From the NCBI RefSeq assembly GCF_003337305.1, contig NZ_QPJO01000001.1, positions 372,001 to 436,000 of the forward strand: a stretch of DNA of 64,000 nt, in the 5' to 3' direction. Made by a program: the position numbers and the translations under genes. The notes under the pieces were generated by a model. It did no database searches. It worked only from the letters and a program-made list of their open reading frames with translations, and had not been told where the DNA came from. This stretch comes from Winogradskyella arenosi (GTDB lineage: Bacteria; Bacteroidota; Bacteroidia; Flavobacteriales; Flavobacteriaceae). Positions 18,326 through 27,765 of the stretch are shown here, piece by piece (the first letter of the stretch is position 1; the number at the start of each line of letters is the position of its first letter).

Positions 18326-19261
18326 ATGCAGTTAGAGACTTACATTAGTGACCTTTTATACCGTTATGATTGTGTGACCGTACCTGAGTTCGGCGCCTTT
18401 TTAACGCAACGTGTTTCAGCAGAAATTCATAAGACCACACACACGTTTTATCCGCCTAAAAAAGCATTATCGTTCAATGCACAATTGCAAAAGAATGATG
18501 GCTTATTAGCGCATTATATTGCAGAGGTAGAACAGATCTCATATTCAGCTGCCTTACATGCTATTGCTAAGCAAGTAAGATCTATTAAATTATACCTTTC
18601 TGAAGGAGATACCATTCAATTTAAAAACATTGGTGATTTTATTTTAAACACGGATGGAAAACTTGAATTTAATCCGTCTCAACACATCAACTATCTGACG
18701 GATGCTTTTGGTTTATCGCACTTCTCGTCTTCTGAAATTACACGAGAAACGTACAAAGCCACTGTAGCGACTGTTGAAGAAACGACTCCTATTAGCATAA
18801 GCCCAGAAAAACGTTCTAACCGTAATTGGTTTAAATATGCTGCTGCGGCTGTACTATGTTTAGGTTTAGGTAGCGTTGCGGCTATAACCTATTACAACAC
18901 GAGCATTGAAAACCACAATCAATTAGCTCAAGAACAAGCAAACGAACAACTTGATACCAAGGTCCAAGAAGCGACTTTTGTAATGAGTCCATTACCTGCT
19001 GCAACATTAAGCTTAGAAAAGCAAACAGGAAACTACCATATTGTTGCTGGTGCTTTTAGAGTGGAAGCTAATTCCGACACTAAAGTTAAACAACTTAGAG
19101 CACAAGGGTTTAAAGCCCGTAAGATTGGGACTAACCGATTTGGCTTACACGAGGTCGTTTACGGAAGTTTTGAAACCCGATCTGAAGCTCAAAACGAATT
19201 GTCTAAAATTCGTCGCGACCACAATAGAGATGCCTGGTTATTGATTAAAAATCTAAAATAA
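18326..19261 (+). CDS. HU-CCDC81-like and SPOR domain membrane protein
   Basis: A 311-aa single-pass protein. The N-terminal 135 residues resemble the paired HU-CCDC81 domains of Bacteroidota (LYRYDCVTVPEFGAFL; FNAQLQKNDGLLAHYIA; DTIQFKNIGDFILN), followed by a membrane helix (about 171-188, KYAAAAVLCLGLGSVAAI), a short linker and a C-terminal SPOR domain (about 234-311, NYHIVAGAFRVEANSDTKVKQL... VYGSFETRSEAQNEL). SPOR domains bind denuded peptidoglycan at division sites. The layout puts an HU-fold domain in the cytoplasm and a peptidoglycan reader in the periplasm. What the HU-like part binds is unknown; DNA or protein are both possible. Confidence 0.85.
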   Translation: MQLETYISDLLYRYDCVTVPEFGAFLTQRVSAEIHKTTHTFYPPKKALSFNAQLQKNDGLLAHYIAEVEQISYSAALHAIAKQVRSIKLYLSEGDTIQFKNIGDFILNTDGKLEFNPSQHINYLTDAFGLSHFSSSEITRETYKATVATVEETTPISISPEKRSNRNWFKYAAAAVLCLGLGSVAAITYYNTSIENHNQLAQEQANEQLDTKVQEATFVMSPLPAATLSLEKQTGNYHIVAGAFRVEANSDTKVKQLRAQGFKARKIGTNRFGLHEVVYGSFETRSEAQNELSKIRRDHNRDAWLLIKNLK

Positions 19262-19396
19262 TTTTATTTCAGAAGTGCTTAGCTTAAATAGCGCTTTACC
19301 CTCTTATTTGTTATGGTCTTAATCAAAAAGACGATACAAGATGGGCATAGGCCTAATTATACGTATGTAAAGATCTTATCTCTAATTAAAACTTAG

Positions 19397-19483
19397 AAAA
19401 AGCAGCTTTAAGGTCCGTCTATTTATTTTGAGATGCTTTTTTCCTATTTCATAAAGGCAACTGATAAAATCCCTTTATCTTTG
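19397..19483 (+). promoter_or_regulatory. Weak terminator and promoter before thioesterase gene
   Basis: AAAAAGCA (19397-19404) can pair with TGCTTTTT (19434-19441) across a 29-nt loop and may end the HU-SPOR transcript. Downstream TATCTTTG at 19476-19483 fits TAnnTTTG and would start transcription about 15-20 nt before the ATG at 19507. No -33 TTG is obvious. Confidence 0.38.
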
Positions 19484-19506
19484 CGCAAAATTTTTTAAAA
19501 ATTACT

Positions 19507-20019
19507 ATGCAATCTAGAACCGCTAATCAGTCTAAAACAGTTTCAACCGATTTGGTACTACCCGGAGAAACCAATCCGCTTCATAATTTATTTGGAGGTG
19601 AACTCTTAGCGCGTATGGATAAAACCGCTAGTATTGCCGCAAGAAGACATTCTAGACATATTGTTGTTACTGCGGCCGTAAACCACGTGGCTTTTACCAA
19701 AGCTATTCCTTTAGGCAGTGTGGTAATGATTGAAGCTAAAGTTTCTAGAGCATTTTCATCGTCAATGGAAGTTTATATTGATGTTTGGATTGAAGACAGA
19801 GAATCTGGCGAGCGTATAAAAGCCAATGAGGCCATTTACACCTTTGTCGCAGTAAATGATGCCGGACGCCCTATGAAAGTGCCTGAGCTTGTCCCAGAAA
19901 CAGAGTTAGAGCAACAACGTTTTGATGCTGCTTTACGCCGTAAACAATTAAGTTTAGTCTTAGCAGGTAAAATGAAACCTTCAGAAGCTACCGAACTTAA
20001 AGCGCTTTTTGTAGAATAG
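19507..20019 (+). CDS. Acyl-CoA thioesterase (hotdog fold, YciA/ACOT type)
   Basis: Hydrolyses acyl-CoA to free acid and CoA in the cytosol. The 170-aa protein carries one hotdog domain with the signature LPGETNPLHNLFGGELLARMD (about 17-37), where N, GG and D shape the active site, and AAVNHVAFTKAIPLGSVVMIEAKVSR in the central strand. Preferred chain length cannot be told from sequence. It is convergent with the EnvC-like gene 14 bp downstream, with no room for a separate terminator. Confidence 0.9.
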   Translation: MQSRTANQSKTVSTDLVLPGETNPLHNLFGGELLARMDKTASIAARRHSRHIVVTAAVNHVAFTKAIPLGSVVMIEAKVSRAFSSSMEVYIDVWIEDRESGERIKANEAIYTFVAVNDAGRPMKVPELVPETELEQQRFDAALRRKQLSLVLAGKMKPSEATELKALFVE

Positions 20020-20033
20020 CCTTAAAGCCGTTC

Positions 20034-21254
20034 TTATTGTCGTGCCAACCAGGATTCTGGATTTAGCTTTAAATTATTTTTATAGATTCTGAAATCGAGC
20101 AGTGTCTCTCCTGTAATTTTATTGCTGAACACTTTACCGATCACTTGCCCTGTACTAATTTTATCACCCTTTTTTACATAGAGTTTAGAGAGGTTATGAT
20201 AAATGGTAATGTAATCTCCATGTCTAATTAAGATGGTTGGGTTTCCTCGTTTCATAACGTGTATTGAAGATACTACACCGTTAAAAATCGCCTTTACATC
20301 GGCATTGGCTTCCGTTGCAATTTTGATTCCGGAGTGATTTACCTCTACAGAGCGATCCGTTAAAGAACGCCCTTTCCCAAACTTCGCTTTAACGACTCCA
20401 CGGGCTACTGGCCATCCTAATCTCCCTTTATTAGAGGCGAAATTTGCGGCTAGTTTTTTAGCTTCAGGCGTTAAGATAAATTTTCCGGTTGACGATTTTT
20501 TACCCGATTTTTTATTAGCTGCCGCAATAGCTTCAGCAATTAAACGGTCTATTTCCTTATCTAAGCGGTTGGCTTCTTGTTGCTTGGCTTTAATTTGTGA
20601 GGCAAACTTGCTCATGTCCGATTTAATAGAAGCCATAAGGGTTTCACGCTCCTTTAACTCGCCTTCTAATTCGCGTTTAGCAATACGGTTTTCTTCAATA
20701 AGCTTCTTCTTATCTTCCTTTTGCTTAGAAAGCTGAATATTTAAGTCTTGAAGTTCTTTTGTTTTTACCTTAATCGCTTCGCCTTGCTCTTTTTGATAAT
20801 CTCTGTATTGTCTTATATATTGCAAACGTTTATAGGCTTGTTGAAAGTTTTGAGAAGACAATAAAAACATCACTTTACTTTGCTCAGATTTGCTTTTGTA
20901 CGATTTTACAACCATGGCAGCGTAATCGTCTTTTAACTCTTGTAATTGCGTTCTTAGGCTTGTTATTTCTTCTTGATTGGTATTAATTTCTCGGGTTAGC
21001 AGATTGGCCTGCTCGTTGGTAATACGGATTAAATTCTTTCTAACATTCACCTTATAATTAATATCTTCAATAAGGGTAATCGCTGATTTTTGTTCCTTCT
21101 TTTTAGAAAATAACAAGGCATTGATCTGCTTCATTTCTCTTAAAACCTGCTGCCGTTGTTGCTCTAATTGTTTTTGCTTATCGCTTTGTGCCCAAAGGGA
21201 TATTGTCGGTAGGATTAACCCGATAATAAGAAGGATATAAAAATTCTTTTTCAT
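20034..21254 (-). CDS. EnvC-like murein hydrolase activator, degenerate M23 domain
   Basis: A 406-aa periplasmic protein: signal peptide (1-22), long coiled coil (about 23-250, rich in Q, E, K) and a C-terminal LytM/M23 domain (about 285-404). The zinc site is degenerate: the usual HxGxD is HSGIK (Asp replaced by Lys) and the final HxH is LLDFRI with no histidine. It should therefore not cleave peptidoglycan itself but activate amidases at the septum, as EnvC does. It is the last gene of a leftward run that begins at the flippase gene near 26.6 kb. Confidence 0.88.
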   Translation of the reverse strand: MKKNFYILLIIGLILPTISLWAQSDKQKQLEQQRQQVLREMKQINALLFSKKKEQKSAITLIEDINYKVNVRKNLIRITNEQANLLTREINTNQEEITSLRTQLQELKDDYAAMVVKSYKSKSEQSKVMFLLSSQNFQQAYKRLQYIRQYRDYQKEQGEAIKVKTKELQDLNIQLSKQKEDKKKLIEENRIAKRELEGELKERETLMASIKSDMSKFASQIKAKQQEANRLDKEIDRLIAEAIAAANKKSGKKSSTGKFILTPEAKKLAANFASNKGRLGWPVARGVVKAKFGKGRSLTDRSVEVNHSGIKIATEANADVKAIFNGVVSSIHVMKRGNPTILIRHGDYITIYHNLSKLYVKKGDKISTGQVIGKVFSNKITGETLLDFRIYKNNLKLNPESWLARQ

Positions 21255-21310
21255 TAATTATATAATGATTTTTAGTCGCGATACAGCCTAGTATTTAAAG
21301 GCTATTAATG

Positions 21311-22102
21311 TTATTTAATCTCAATTTCTTTGTAACCCGCCGGAATATTAAATGGGAAACGTACTTCACCATCTAAAGCGACCGATTTAAACTCTAGCGT
21401 AATCTTAACTTCATCCTCATGATCTACCGCTACAATTTTAATATTTTGAGGAATAATTTGCTTATTTACCTCTTGATAACTCGCATAATCTACTTGTAAC
21501 ATACGACGTTCTAAGGCTTGATACATTTGTAAGCTATCGATTTTGAAATGCGAAGGGTTTATTAAATAAAATAACTCTAAAAACGCTTCCTGATCTTTAG
21601 GACTTAAAGCATAAGCATTATCACTTATAGTTACTTCATGGACTTGATCTTGCAAATTAAAAATAGCTTGACCCAAAAGAATATTCTGCACTTTATTAAA
21701 GTCTAGGTCTACCCCAACAACTTCACTTAATAGTTGGTAATTACCATCAAAATATTCGTTATCTAATTTATTATAAAACTGAACCTTCTTGGGCGTAATC
21801 ATCATGCGAGCCATCCCGAAAGAGGCACTTAACCAGATGACTTTATCTTTTTCCATACGCAGGCTAAAGGTATGCCCTTGTTCTTTTTCGCCTTGAATAA
21901 GATCTATAGCCACTTTGGCATTCATGGTTTTAAAATTGGCCTCACTTTTGTCGTGTTGTTTTATCACTTGTTTGGCCGAGAGCTTATCGCTAGGTACCCC
22001 AGAGGCAATGACACTTTTTGTCCCACGACAACTGCTTACTAAACCAATAAGTAATGCACATAAAACAATTTTGAAAGTGTTATTCTTTTGAAATAAATTC
22101 AT
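21311..22102 (-). CDS. DUF4292-like lipoprotein
   Basis: A 263-aa lipoprotein with the lipobox VSSC (Cys25) followed by RGTKS. The mature domain resembles a LolA/LolB-like half barrel (DUF4292): alternating strands, K/E-rich, with the motif KVIWLSASFGMARMMITPKKVQFYNKLDNEYF. Its ATG abuts the stop codon of the TPR gene (zero spacing), so the two are translationally coupled. A role in lipoprotein or outer membrane biogenesis is inferred from the fold likeness and the EnvC neighbour. Confidence 0.78.
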   Translation of the reverse strand: MNLFQKNNTFKIVLCALLIGLVSSCRGTKSVIASGVPSDKLSAKQVIKQHDKSEANFKTMNAKVAIDLIQGEKEQGHTFSLRMEKDKVIWLSASFGMARMMITPKKVQFYNKLDNEYFDGNYQLLSEVVGVDLDFNKVQNILLGQAIFNLQDQVHEVTISDNAYALSPKDQEAFLELFYLINPSHFKIDSLQMYQALERRMLQVDYASYQEVNKQIIPQNIKIVAVDHEDEVKITLEFKSVALDGEVRFPFNIPAGYKEIEIK

Positions 22103-23464
22103 TTACGATTTAGATTTTAAGGCTTTAGCTTTTTTAGCAAACGTTTCTGATTTACTTATATTATTTAGGGCTTTGTATGCACGACTCAACTCGGAATAAA
22201 AATCGGCTTCCATATTAGGATTATCAATTAAAAAATCTAATCCCATTTCAAGCTGTGAAATGGCTTGTTTTGGTGCTTCTGTATTGTTTAAAGCCACAGC
22301 ATAGACCAAATATAGTAGAGGTTGCGCCGGATACAACTCCAAGGCACGTTCACTATCTTTAATGACAGCGTCATAATCTTTTATATCTAGCTGAAGTAAT
22401 AATATATCTTTTATTAATTTAAAATCATTAGGCGTCTGCTTTAGAGCCGCTTTAAAATTAGATAAGGCCTTAACCTTATCACCGGCTTTTAAATAATAAT
22501 GCCCTAAATCGCTATGCGTTTGTGCATCTTTATTTTCATCTACAAGCGCTGTGATATCAATAAGATCTGATTCGTATTCCGGATGCTTGGCAACAAAACC
22601 TACAAAATCCTTTAAGACTTTAGCTTTAGCATCGGCATTTATTTCTGGACTCGTTAAAACAATTTTTACAGAATTAATGGCCTCCGATACTTTATTATCC
22701 TGAAGATAGAATTTATACAAAGCCAAGTGCACAAATTTAGAATTGGGCTTCACTTTTAATAAATGCTTAGCAGCTTTATACGCGGCTTTATGATCTCCGG
22801 TTTGACTATAACGGTAAATTAATTTTAAATGATTATCCTCGTTATTTGGATTATTAGCAATACGTTGTTCCAAATTTTCAATTCTATCGTCGGCATTTCC
22901 TGTAATGCTATAAATATCGTTACGCATGGCGTCTCTAGACTCACTAAGACCAAACTCGGCATCAAGTTCATCTAAAATCTCTAGGGCTTGCTTATAACGT
23001 TCCTCACGGACGTAAAGTGCCGCCAAATCTTCTTTATAATCGGGATGGTATTTCACCAGTTGTTTAATGGTTCTTAGCGCATTTTTTATATCATCTTGCT
23101 GAAAATAGACGTCATAAAGTTCATCTAAAAACCACACATTATCAGGTTGCAGACTAATTGCTTCCTTTAATTGCTCTTCTGCCGCACCAAAGTTTTTGAG
23201 TTTGTTGTAGTTTTTTCCTAATTCAAAATAAACTACAGGCAGCTTATCATTTAGAGTCAGACACTTTTGAAGCGCTTTAACGGCACGCTCATAATTTTCT
23301 ATCCCTTTTTGTTTTAAGGCTTCAAAAAAGTACTCTTGAAACTCGTCTTCAACATTCCCTAAATCGTCTTCTGCCATTTTGTTAAAATCCGCTTGGGCAT
23401 AACTAGGCTGCGGAAGACACATTCCGAACACCAATACAACGATAAAAAGATACTTTTTATTCAC
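22103..23464 (-). CDS. Periplasmic TPR-repeat protein
   Basis: A 453-aa protein with a signal peptide (1-23, ending PSYAQ) and about ten tetratricopeptide repeats over residues 45-450, for example KNFGAAEEQLKEAISLQPDN and KALSNFKAALKQTPND. The start is GTG at 23464. TPR arrays are protein-interaction scaffolds; the setting next to the DUF4292 lipoprotein and EnvC-like gene suggests envelope assembly. It lies 55 bp after the nucleotidyltransferase gene in the same direction. Partner unknown. Confidence 0.85.
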   Translation of the reverse strand: MNKKYLFIVVLVFGMCLPQPSYAQADFNKMAEDDLGNVEDEFQEYFFEALKQKGIENYERAVKALQKCLTLNDKLPVVYFELGKNYNKLKNFGAAEEQLKEAISLQPDNVWFLDELYDVYFQQDDIKNALRTIKQLVKYHPDYKEDLAALYVREERYKQALEILDELDAEFGLSESRDAMRNDIYSITGNADDRIENLEQRIANNPNNEDNHLKLIYRYSQTGDHKAAYKAAKHLLKVKPNSKFVHLALYKFYLQDNKVSEAINSVKIVLTSPEINADAKAKVLKDFVGFVAKHPEYESDLIDITALVDENKDAQTHSDLGHYYLKAGDKVKALSNFKAALKQTPNDFKLIKDILLLQLDIKDYDAVIKDSERALELYPAQPLLYLVYAVALNNTEAPKQAISQLEMGLDFLIDNPNMEADFYSELSRAYKALNNISKSETFAKKAKALKSKS

Positions 23465-23519
23465 TTAAAACTCCCTTTAACCAAGTCCTATTCTTGGTCG
23501 TTAAACACCGGATTCTCGC

Positions 23520-24539
23520 TTATTCTATAACCGTATAATCACCGATACTAATCTTGGTAAATTGGCCATTATAAGTCACATGATTACCAATCATAGCTTC
23601 GTCTAAATTAGCGTTTTTAATGCTAGTCTTATTTTGAATTAAGCTATTTTTAACGCTTGTATTTTCAAGAACACATTCTTCCCCTATAGACACATACGGT
23701 CCTACAGTTGTATTTTTTAAGACGGTACCTTTACCAATGTAACACGGCTCTATAATCTTTGAATTTTCTAAAACTACTGACGGATCCACTAAGACCTCTT
23801 CTTTATCTGCAGTTAAAAAGCCCAACATTTTAGCGTTAGTATCTAGCGTAACGGCTTTATTTCCGCAGTCCATCCACTCATCAACCGTTCCGGTTTTAAA
23901 CACTCGTCCATCGGCCATCATACGCTTAATACCGTCATTAATCTGGTATTCCCCGCCATTCATAACGTTTTCATCTAAAACTTCTTGCAATTTGTCTTTT
24001 AAAACGGCAACATCTTTAAAGTAATAAATACCAATTACAGCTTGATCGCTAACAAAGGTTTCAGGTTTTTCTACCAACTCAACGATATTTTCATTCGCGT
24101 CTAGTTTTACAACCCCATAAGCTTCTGGATTGGCCACATGCTTGGTCCAAATAACGCTATCGGCGTTAGGATCTAAATCAAATTCAGCACGGATTAAAGT
24201 ATCGGCATAGGCAATAACTGCAGGCCCCGTTAACGACGGTTTAGCACTCATTATAGCATGACCGGTGCCTAATGGCTGATCTTGTCTATAAATAGAAGCT
24301 TTAGCGCCCAAACCTTCAGCAAGTTCTGTTAAACTCTTAACGACCTCGTCTCCAAAAAACGCAGGGTCCCCTAAAACAAAGGCTATTTCTTCTATAGGCT
24401 GCTTTAATACTTTAGCTATATCTTTAACCAAACGGTGAACAATAGGTTGACCAGCAACAGGAATTAATGGTTTTGGTACGGTTAAACTATGTGGTCTAAG
24501 GCGCGATCCGCGACCTGCCATGGGTACAATTATTTTCAT
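23520..24539 (-). CDS. Sugar-phosphate nucleotidyltransferase with left-handed beta-helix tail
   Basis: Activates a sugar 1-phosphate with NTP. The 339-aa protein has the nucleotidyltransferase signature MAGRGSRLRPHSLTVPKPLIPVAGQPI (7-33), with the GxGxRL and KPL contacts, the YADTLI metal-binding block, and a C-terminal hexapeptide beta-helix (about 245-335). The substrate (glucose, mannose, N-acetylglucosamine type) is not certain; glucose-1-phosphate thymidylyltransferase-like or GDP-mannose type are both possible. Its neighbours are dut and a flippase upstream and envelope genes downstream. Confidence 0.85.
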   Translation of the reverse strand: MKIIVPMAGRGSRLRPHSLTVPKPLIPVAGQPIVHRLVKDIAKVLKQPIEEIAFVLGDPAFFGDEVVKSLTELAEGLGAKASIYRQDQPLGTGHAIMSAKPSLTGPAVIAYADTLIRAEFDLDPNADSVIWTKHVANPEAYGVVKLDANENIVELVEKPETFVSDQAVIGIYYFKDVAVLKDKLQEVLDENVMNGGEYQINDGIKRMMADGRVFKTGTVDEWMDCGNKAVTLDTNAKMLGFLTADKEEVLVDPSVVLENSKIIEPCYIGKGTVLKNTTVGPYVSIGEECVLENTSVKNSLIQNKTSIKNANLDEAMIGNHVTYNGQFTKISIGDYTVIE

Positions 24540-24671
24540 CTGAAAATTTATTTTGTGTTTCCCAAAAAAGGAAATCGATTGATTGATATCATTTAAGTTA
24601 TTCTTCAGTTTTTTTTACAAGGTGACCTGAATCCTTATCTAAAAACGAGGCTTAAAATACTAATTCTTAGT

Positions 24672-25106
24672 TTATTTTACACCGGTACTCCCAAATCCAC
24701 CTTCTCCTCTAGCGGTGTTTGACAATTCATCGGCAACTTCCCATTCCGCACGTTCGTGTTTCGCAATGACTAATTGCGCAATACGCTCACCATTTTCTAT
24801 AACAAAGTCTTCATTAGAAAGGTTGACTAAAATTACACCAATTTCTCCTCGGTAATCTGCATCAATAGTTCCTGGTGCATTGAGTACCGTAATCCCTTTT
24901 TTAGCGGCCAATCCACTACGTGGTCTTACTTGGGCTTCGGTACCAATAGGTAATTCTATATATAACCCTGTGCCTACAATACTACGCTCTAAAGGTTTTA
25001 ATACTCTAGATTCTGATAGGTGGGCACGAAGATCCATCCCTGCTGAAGCAATAGTTTCATAGTGTGGTAATGGATGATTAGATTTATTGATGATTTTTAT
25101 ATTCAT
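24672..25106 (-). CDS. dut: dUTP diphosphatase
   Basis: Trimeric dUTPase that hydrolyses dUTP to dUMP and keeps uracil out of DNA. The 144-aa chain shows all five motifs: SAGMDLRA (21-28), [10 protein letters not shown] (about 61-70), [11 protein letters not shown] (about 79-89), [10 protein letters not shown] (about 110-119) and the C-terminal [10 protein letters not shown] (about 133-142). It begins 20 bp after the flippase gene, forming a transcriptional unit with it. Confidence 0.97.
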   Translation of the reverse strand: MNIKIINKSNHPLPHYETIASAGMDLRAHLSESRVLKPLERSIVGTGLYIELPIGTEAQVRPRSGLAAKKGITVLNAPGTIDADYRGEIGVILVNLSNEDFVIENGERIAQLVIAKHERAEWEVADELSNTARGEGGFGSTGVK

Positions 25107-25126
25107 GTTTTAATCTGAATGACGAA

Positions 25127-26587
25127 TTAATTTCTCTTTAATAATTGTTTTAGCGTTTTCTTTTCGAGGCTAAATGCTAATCCCAAAAATACGATTAACA
25201 TTGTAATTCCGATGCCATAATTTCCGCGATAGTTATAGAAAAACACAAATGAAAACAAAATAGAAACGCCTAGATACAATCCTATTTTCTTTAAGTTATA
25301 CGGAATTGGGTAGTGTTTTCTTCCGAAGTAAAAAGATAATAACATCATCATGGCATAGGCAGAAAGGGTTGCAATGGCTGATCCTTTAAAGCCCATACTA
25401 GGAATAAGCATATAGTTGAGGCCTAGCGTTACAAGTGCTCCTAATATTGAAATATAAGCCCCGTAAGCGGTCCGATCTGTAATTTTGTACCATACAGAAA
25501 GGTTGTGATAAATACCGAGGCAGAAATTAGCTAAAAGGATAAATGGGACAATCCACATGGCTTCATAATAGGCCTCACTTCTTATGATAAAGGGTTTAAG
25601 CACATCGGCAAAAATTACAACACCTAGAAAAATAAGCGCGCCGAGAGCCACAAAATACTCTAAAATAGTCGCATAATTTTTTTGTGGATTTGCAGTTTTA
25701 GAATGGCTAAAAAAATAAGGTTCTATTCCTAAACGGAAGGCCGTGGCAAACAGCGTCATAAACAACGCCAATTTATAACAGGCGGAATACATTCCTATTT
25801 GTGTATCGGCTAGATCTTCTGGCAAGAGGTATTCTAAGAGAATACGATCAAAGGTTTCATTAACTGAGTAGGCAATCCCTGCAACTAGTACTGGTAGCGC
25901 GTAGCGCATCATTTTTTTCCATAAGGCCATATCAAAGTTGAACTTTAATTTGGCGTAAAATGGAAGCAGGATAGCCAAAGTGAGTCCACTAGCAATAAGA
26001 TTGGATATAAAAATATAATTGATTTCGAAATCGGGCTTATAGATGGCAGCCAAACCAGAATCTGGATGTGCCAAATCTTTTAAATACAGTAACAAAAAGA
26101 TGTTGAGTCCGAGGTTTATAGCAACATTCAGAATTTTAATAACCGCATATTTCATGGGTTGAGCTGTGGCTCGTAACCAGGCAAATGGAATAATGACTAA
26201 GGCATCTAAGAGTAAAATGACAAAGACAAGATTAAGATATTGGAGATCTATATTTATCAGTGCTGAAATTTGATGACGGCACAAAAAGGCCCCTGCCAAT
26301 AGTAGCAATGAACTAAGAATAAGAGATAGGCTTGCGGTACTAGTGACCTTGTCTTGCTGTTCTTCTTTATTAAAAAACCTAAAAAATGCGGTTTCCATTC
26401 CGTATGCTAAAACCACATTAAACAGTACGAAATAGGCAAATATAAAGGAGACCCGCCCATATTCTTCTACAGATAGCACAGCAGGATCGGTATATAACGG
26501 CACTAGGATAAAGCTCAGCATTCTAGGCAATACCGTAGCGAGTCCGTAGATAAAAGTCTGTTTAAAAAGGGATTTGAAACCGCTCAA
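25127..26587 (-). CDS. Polysaccharide/lipid flippase, MATE-like (Wzx family)
   Basis: A 486-aa membrane protein with about 14 hydrophobic helices and the N-terminal FKQTFIYGLATVLPRMLSF pattern of polysaccharide biosynthesis export proteins. It likely moves undecaprenyl-linked oligosaccharide across the inner membrane. Start is TTG at 26587; the conserved N-terminus begins right there and the next ATG is 21 codons in. It heads the leftward envelope operon and is apart from the main polysaccharide locus at 48-64 kb, which has its own flippase. Confidence 0.85.
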   Translation of the reverse strand: MSGFKSLFKQTFIYGLATVLPRMLSFILVPLYTDPAVLSVEEYGRVSFIFAYFVLFNVVLAYGMETAFFRFFNKEEQQDKVTSTASLSLILSSLLLLAGAFLCRHQISALINIDLQYLNLVFVILLLDALVIIPFAWLRATAQPMKYAVIKILNVAINLGLNIFLLLYLKDLAHPDSGLAAIYKPDFEINYIFISNLIASGLTLAILLPFYAKLKFNFDMALWKKMMRYALPVLVAGIAYSVNETFDRILLEYLLPEDLADTQIGMYSACYKLALFMTLFATAFRLGIEPYFFSHSKTANPQKNYATILEYFVALGALIFLGVVIFADVLKPFIIRSEAYYEAMWIVPFILLANFCLGIYHNLSVWYKITDRTAYGAYISILGALVTLGLNYMLIPSMGFKGSAIATLSAYAMMMLLSFYFGRKHYPIPYNLKKIGLYLGVSILFSFVFFYNYRGNYGIGITMLIVFLGLAFSLEKKTLKQLLKRN

Positions 26588-26708
26588 TGTAATTCTATTG
26601 GTTGAGGTTCAAAAGTATTGAAATAATATGAAAAGAAGGTCGATTTAAACCAAGGATTGGCAGATTGTAGTGCTCTAATTAAATCCAAAACCTAGGAGGG
26701 TTTAAAAC

Positions 26709-26743
26709 AAAAAAAAGACCTAACGACTAACTGTTAGATCTTT
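26709..26743 (-). terminator. Terminator of the ATP synthase operon
   Basis: On the minus strand AAAGA-x-CTAAC / GTTAG-x-TCTTT stem with one C/A mismatch (26714-26724 with 26733-26743), followed by an 8-nt T run. It lies 31 bp after the atpG stop. Confidence 0.8.
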
Positions 26744-26774
26744 AATTATAAGAATTCTGCCTCGACAGAAAAAT

Positions 26775-27635
26775 TTAGTTGTTTAAAGCTTCAGCCCCAC
26801 CAACAATCTCAAGGATTTCGTTAGTAATAGCGGCTTGTCTGGCTTTATTATAAGTTAATTTCAATTGGTCTCTTAACTCGGTAGCGTTATCCGTTGCTTT
26901 GTGCATCGCTGTCATACGCGCTCCGTGTTCAGAAGCAAAAGAATCTCTAATTCCTTTATACAATTGTGTTTTTAAAGACTTCGGAATTAATTCTTCTACA
27001 ATTTCTAATTTAGAAGGTTCAAAAACGTAATCTAGGTTCACACTATCATCCGCTTCAACAGGTACTATTGGTAAGAACTGCTCAGTAATGATAATTTGTG
27101 TCGCGGCATTCTTAAAGTGATTGTAAACGATCTCTATTTTATCGTAAGTACCCGATACAAACTCTTCCATTAACATTTCTGCAATTTCAGAAACATTATC
27201 AAAAGTTAGATCATCGAAAATTTCACTTTTATTAGCAATGACTCTGTCTTGTTTTGCAAAAGCATCATTGGCTTTTTTCCCAATTGCTAATACAGAAACA
27301 TTTTTAGAGGCGTATACTGAATTGATTAAATGTTGCGTTTGCTTTATAATGTTAGAATTAAAAGCCCCACATAAACCTCTATTAGAAGTAATTGCTACGA
27401 CAAGCACATTTTCTACTTCGCGTTGTTCAGCAAATTTGCTTCCAGAACTCTCATCTAAAGTCGCACTTAGACTCTGCAGTAATTCTGACAACTTATTAGA
27501 GTAAGGACGCATTGCAGTAATAGCATCTTGCGCTTTCTTTAACTTCGCAGCAGATACCATTTTCATGGCACTTGTAATCTGCATCGTTGAAGATACCGAT
27601 GATATTCTGTTACGTATTTCTTTAAGATTAGCCAT
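26775..27635 (-). CDS. atpG: ATP synthase F1 subunit gamma
   Basis: Central rotor stalk of F1. The 286-aa protein has the N-terminal helix MANLKEIRNRISSVSSTMQITSAMKMVSAAKLKKAQ and the C-terminal helix with NATELRDQLKLTYNKARQAAITNEILEIVGGAEAL that form the coiled-coil shaft, and NRGLCGAFNS (about 88-97). It is last in the cluster, 140 bp after atpA; that gap carries a perfect 14-bp hairpin. Confidence 0.97.
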   Translation of the reverse strand: MANLKEIRNRISSVSSTMQITSAMKMVSAAKLKKAQDAITAMRPYSNKLSELLQSLSATLDESSGSKFAEQREVENVLVVAITSNRGLCGAFNSNIIKQTQHLINSVYASKNVSVLAIGKKANDAFAKQDRVIANKSEIFDDLTFDNVSEIAEMLMEEFVSGTYDKIEIVYNHFKNAATQIIITEQFLPIVPVEADDSVNLDYVFEPSKLEIVEELIPKSLKTQLYKGIRDSFASEHGARMTAMHKATDNATELRDQLKLTYNKARQAAITNEILEIVGGAEALNN

Positions 27636-27662
27636 TCTATATTTGTATTCGAATGTTATACA

Positions 27663-27692
27663 AAAGACTCTTCGCTATTGCTCGGAGTGACA
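27663..27692. repeat. REP-like sequence in atpA-atpG spacer
   Basis: The stretch around GACTCTTCGCT-ATT-GCTCGGAGTGAC resembles short palindromic intergenic repeats often seen in flavobacterial genomes. Only one copy is in the window, so the repeat nature cannot be confirmed here. Confidence 0.3.
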
Positions 27693-27721
27693 TTCCGTTT
27701 TAAATCTATTTATATTATAAA

Positions 27722-27765
27722 ATTTTGAGTTATAGCCCTGTATTTCCAAAACTATAACTCAAAAT
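27722..27765 (-). promoter_or_regulatory. Perfect 14-bp hairpin between atpA and atpG
   Basis: ATTTTGAGTTATAG (27722-27735) is the exact reverse complement of CTATAACTCAAAAT (27752-27765), 16-nt loop. It lies 11 bp after the atpA stop and lacks a long T run on the minus strand, so it may act as a weak terminator or an mRNA stabiliser setting the atpA:atpG ratio. Confidence 0.55.
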
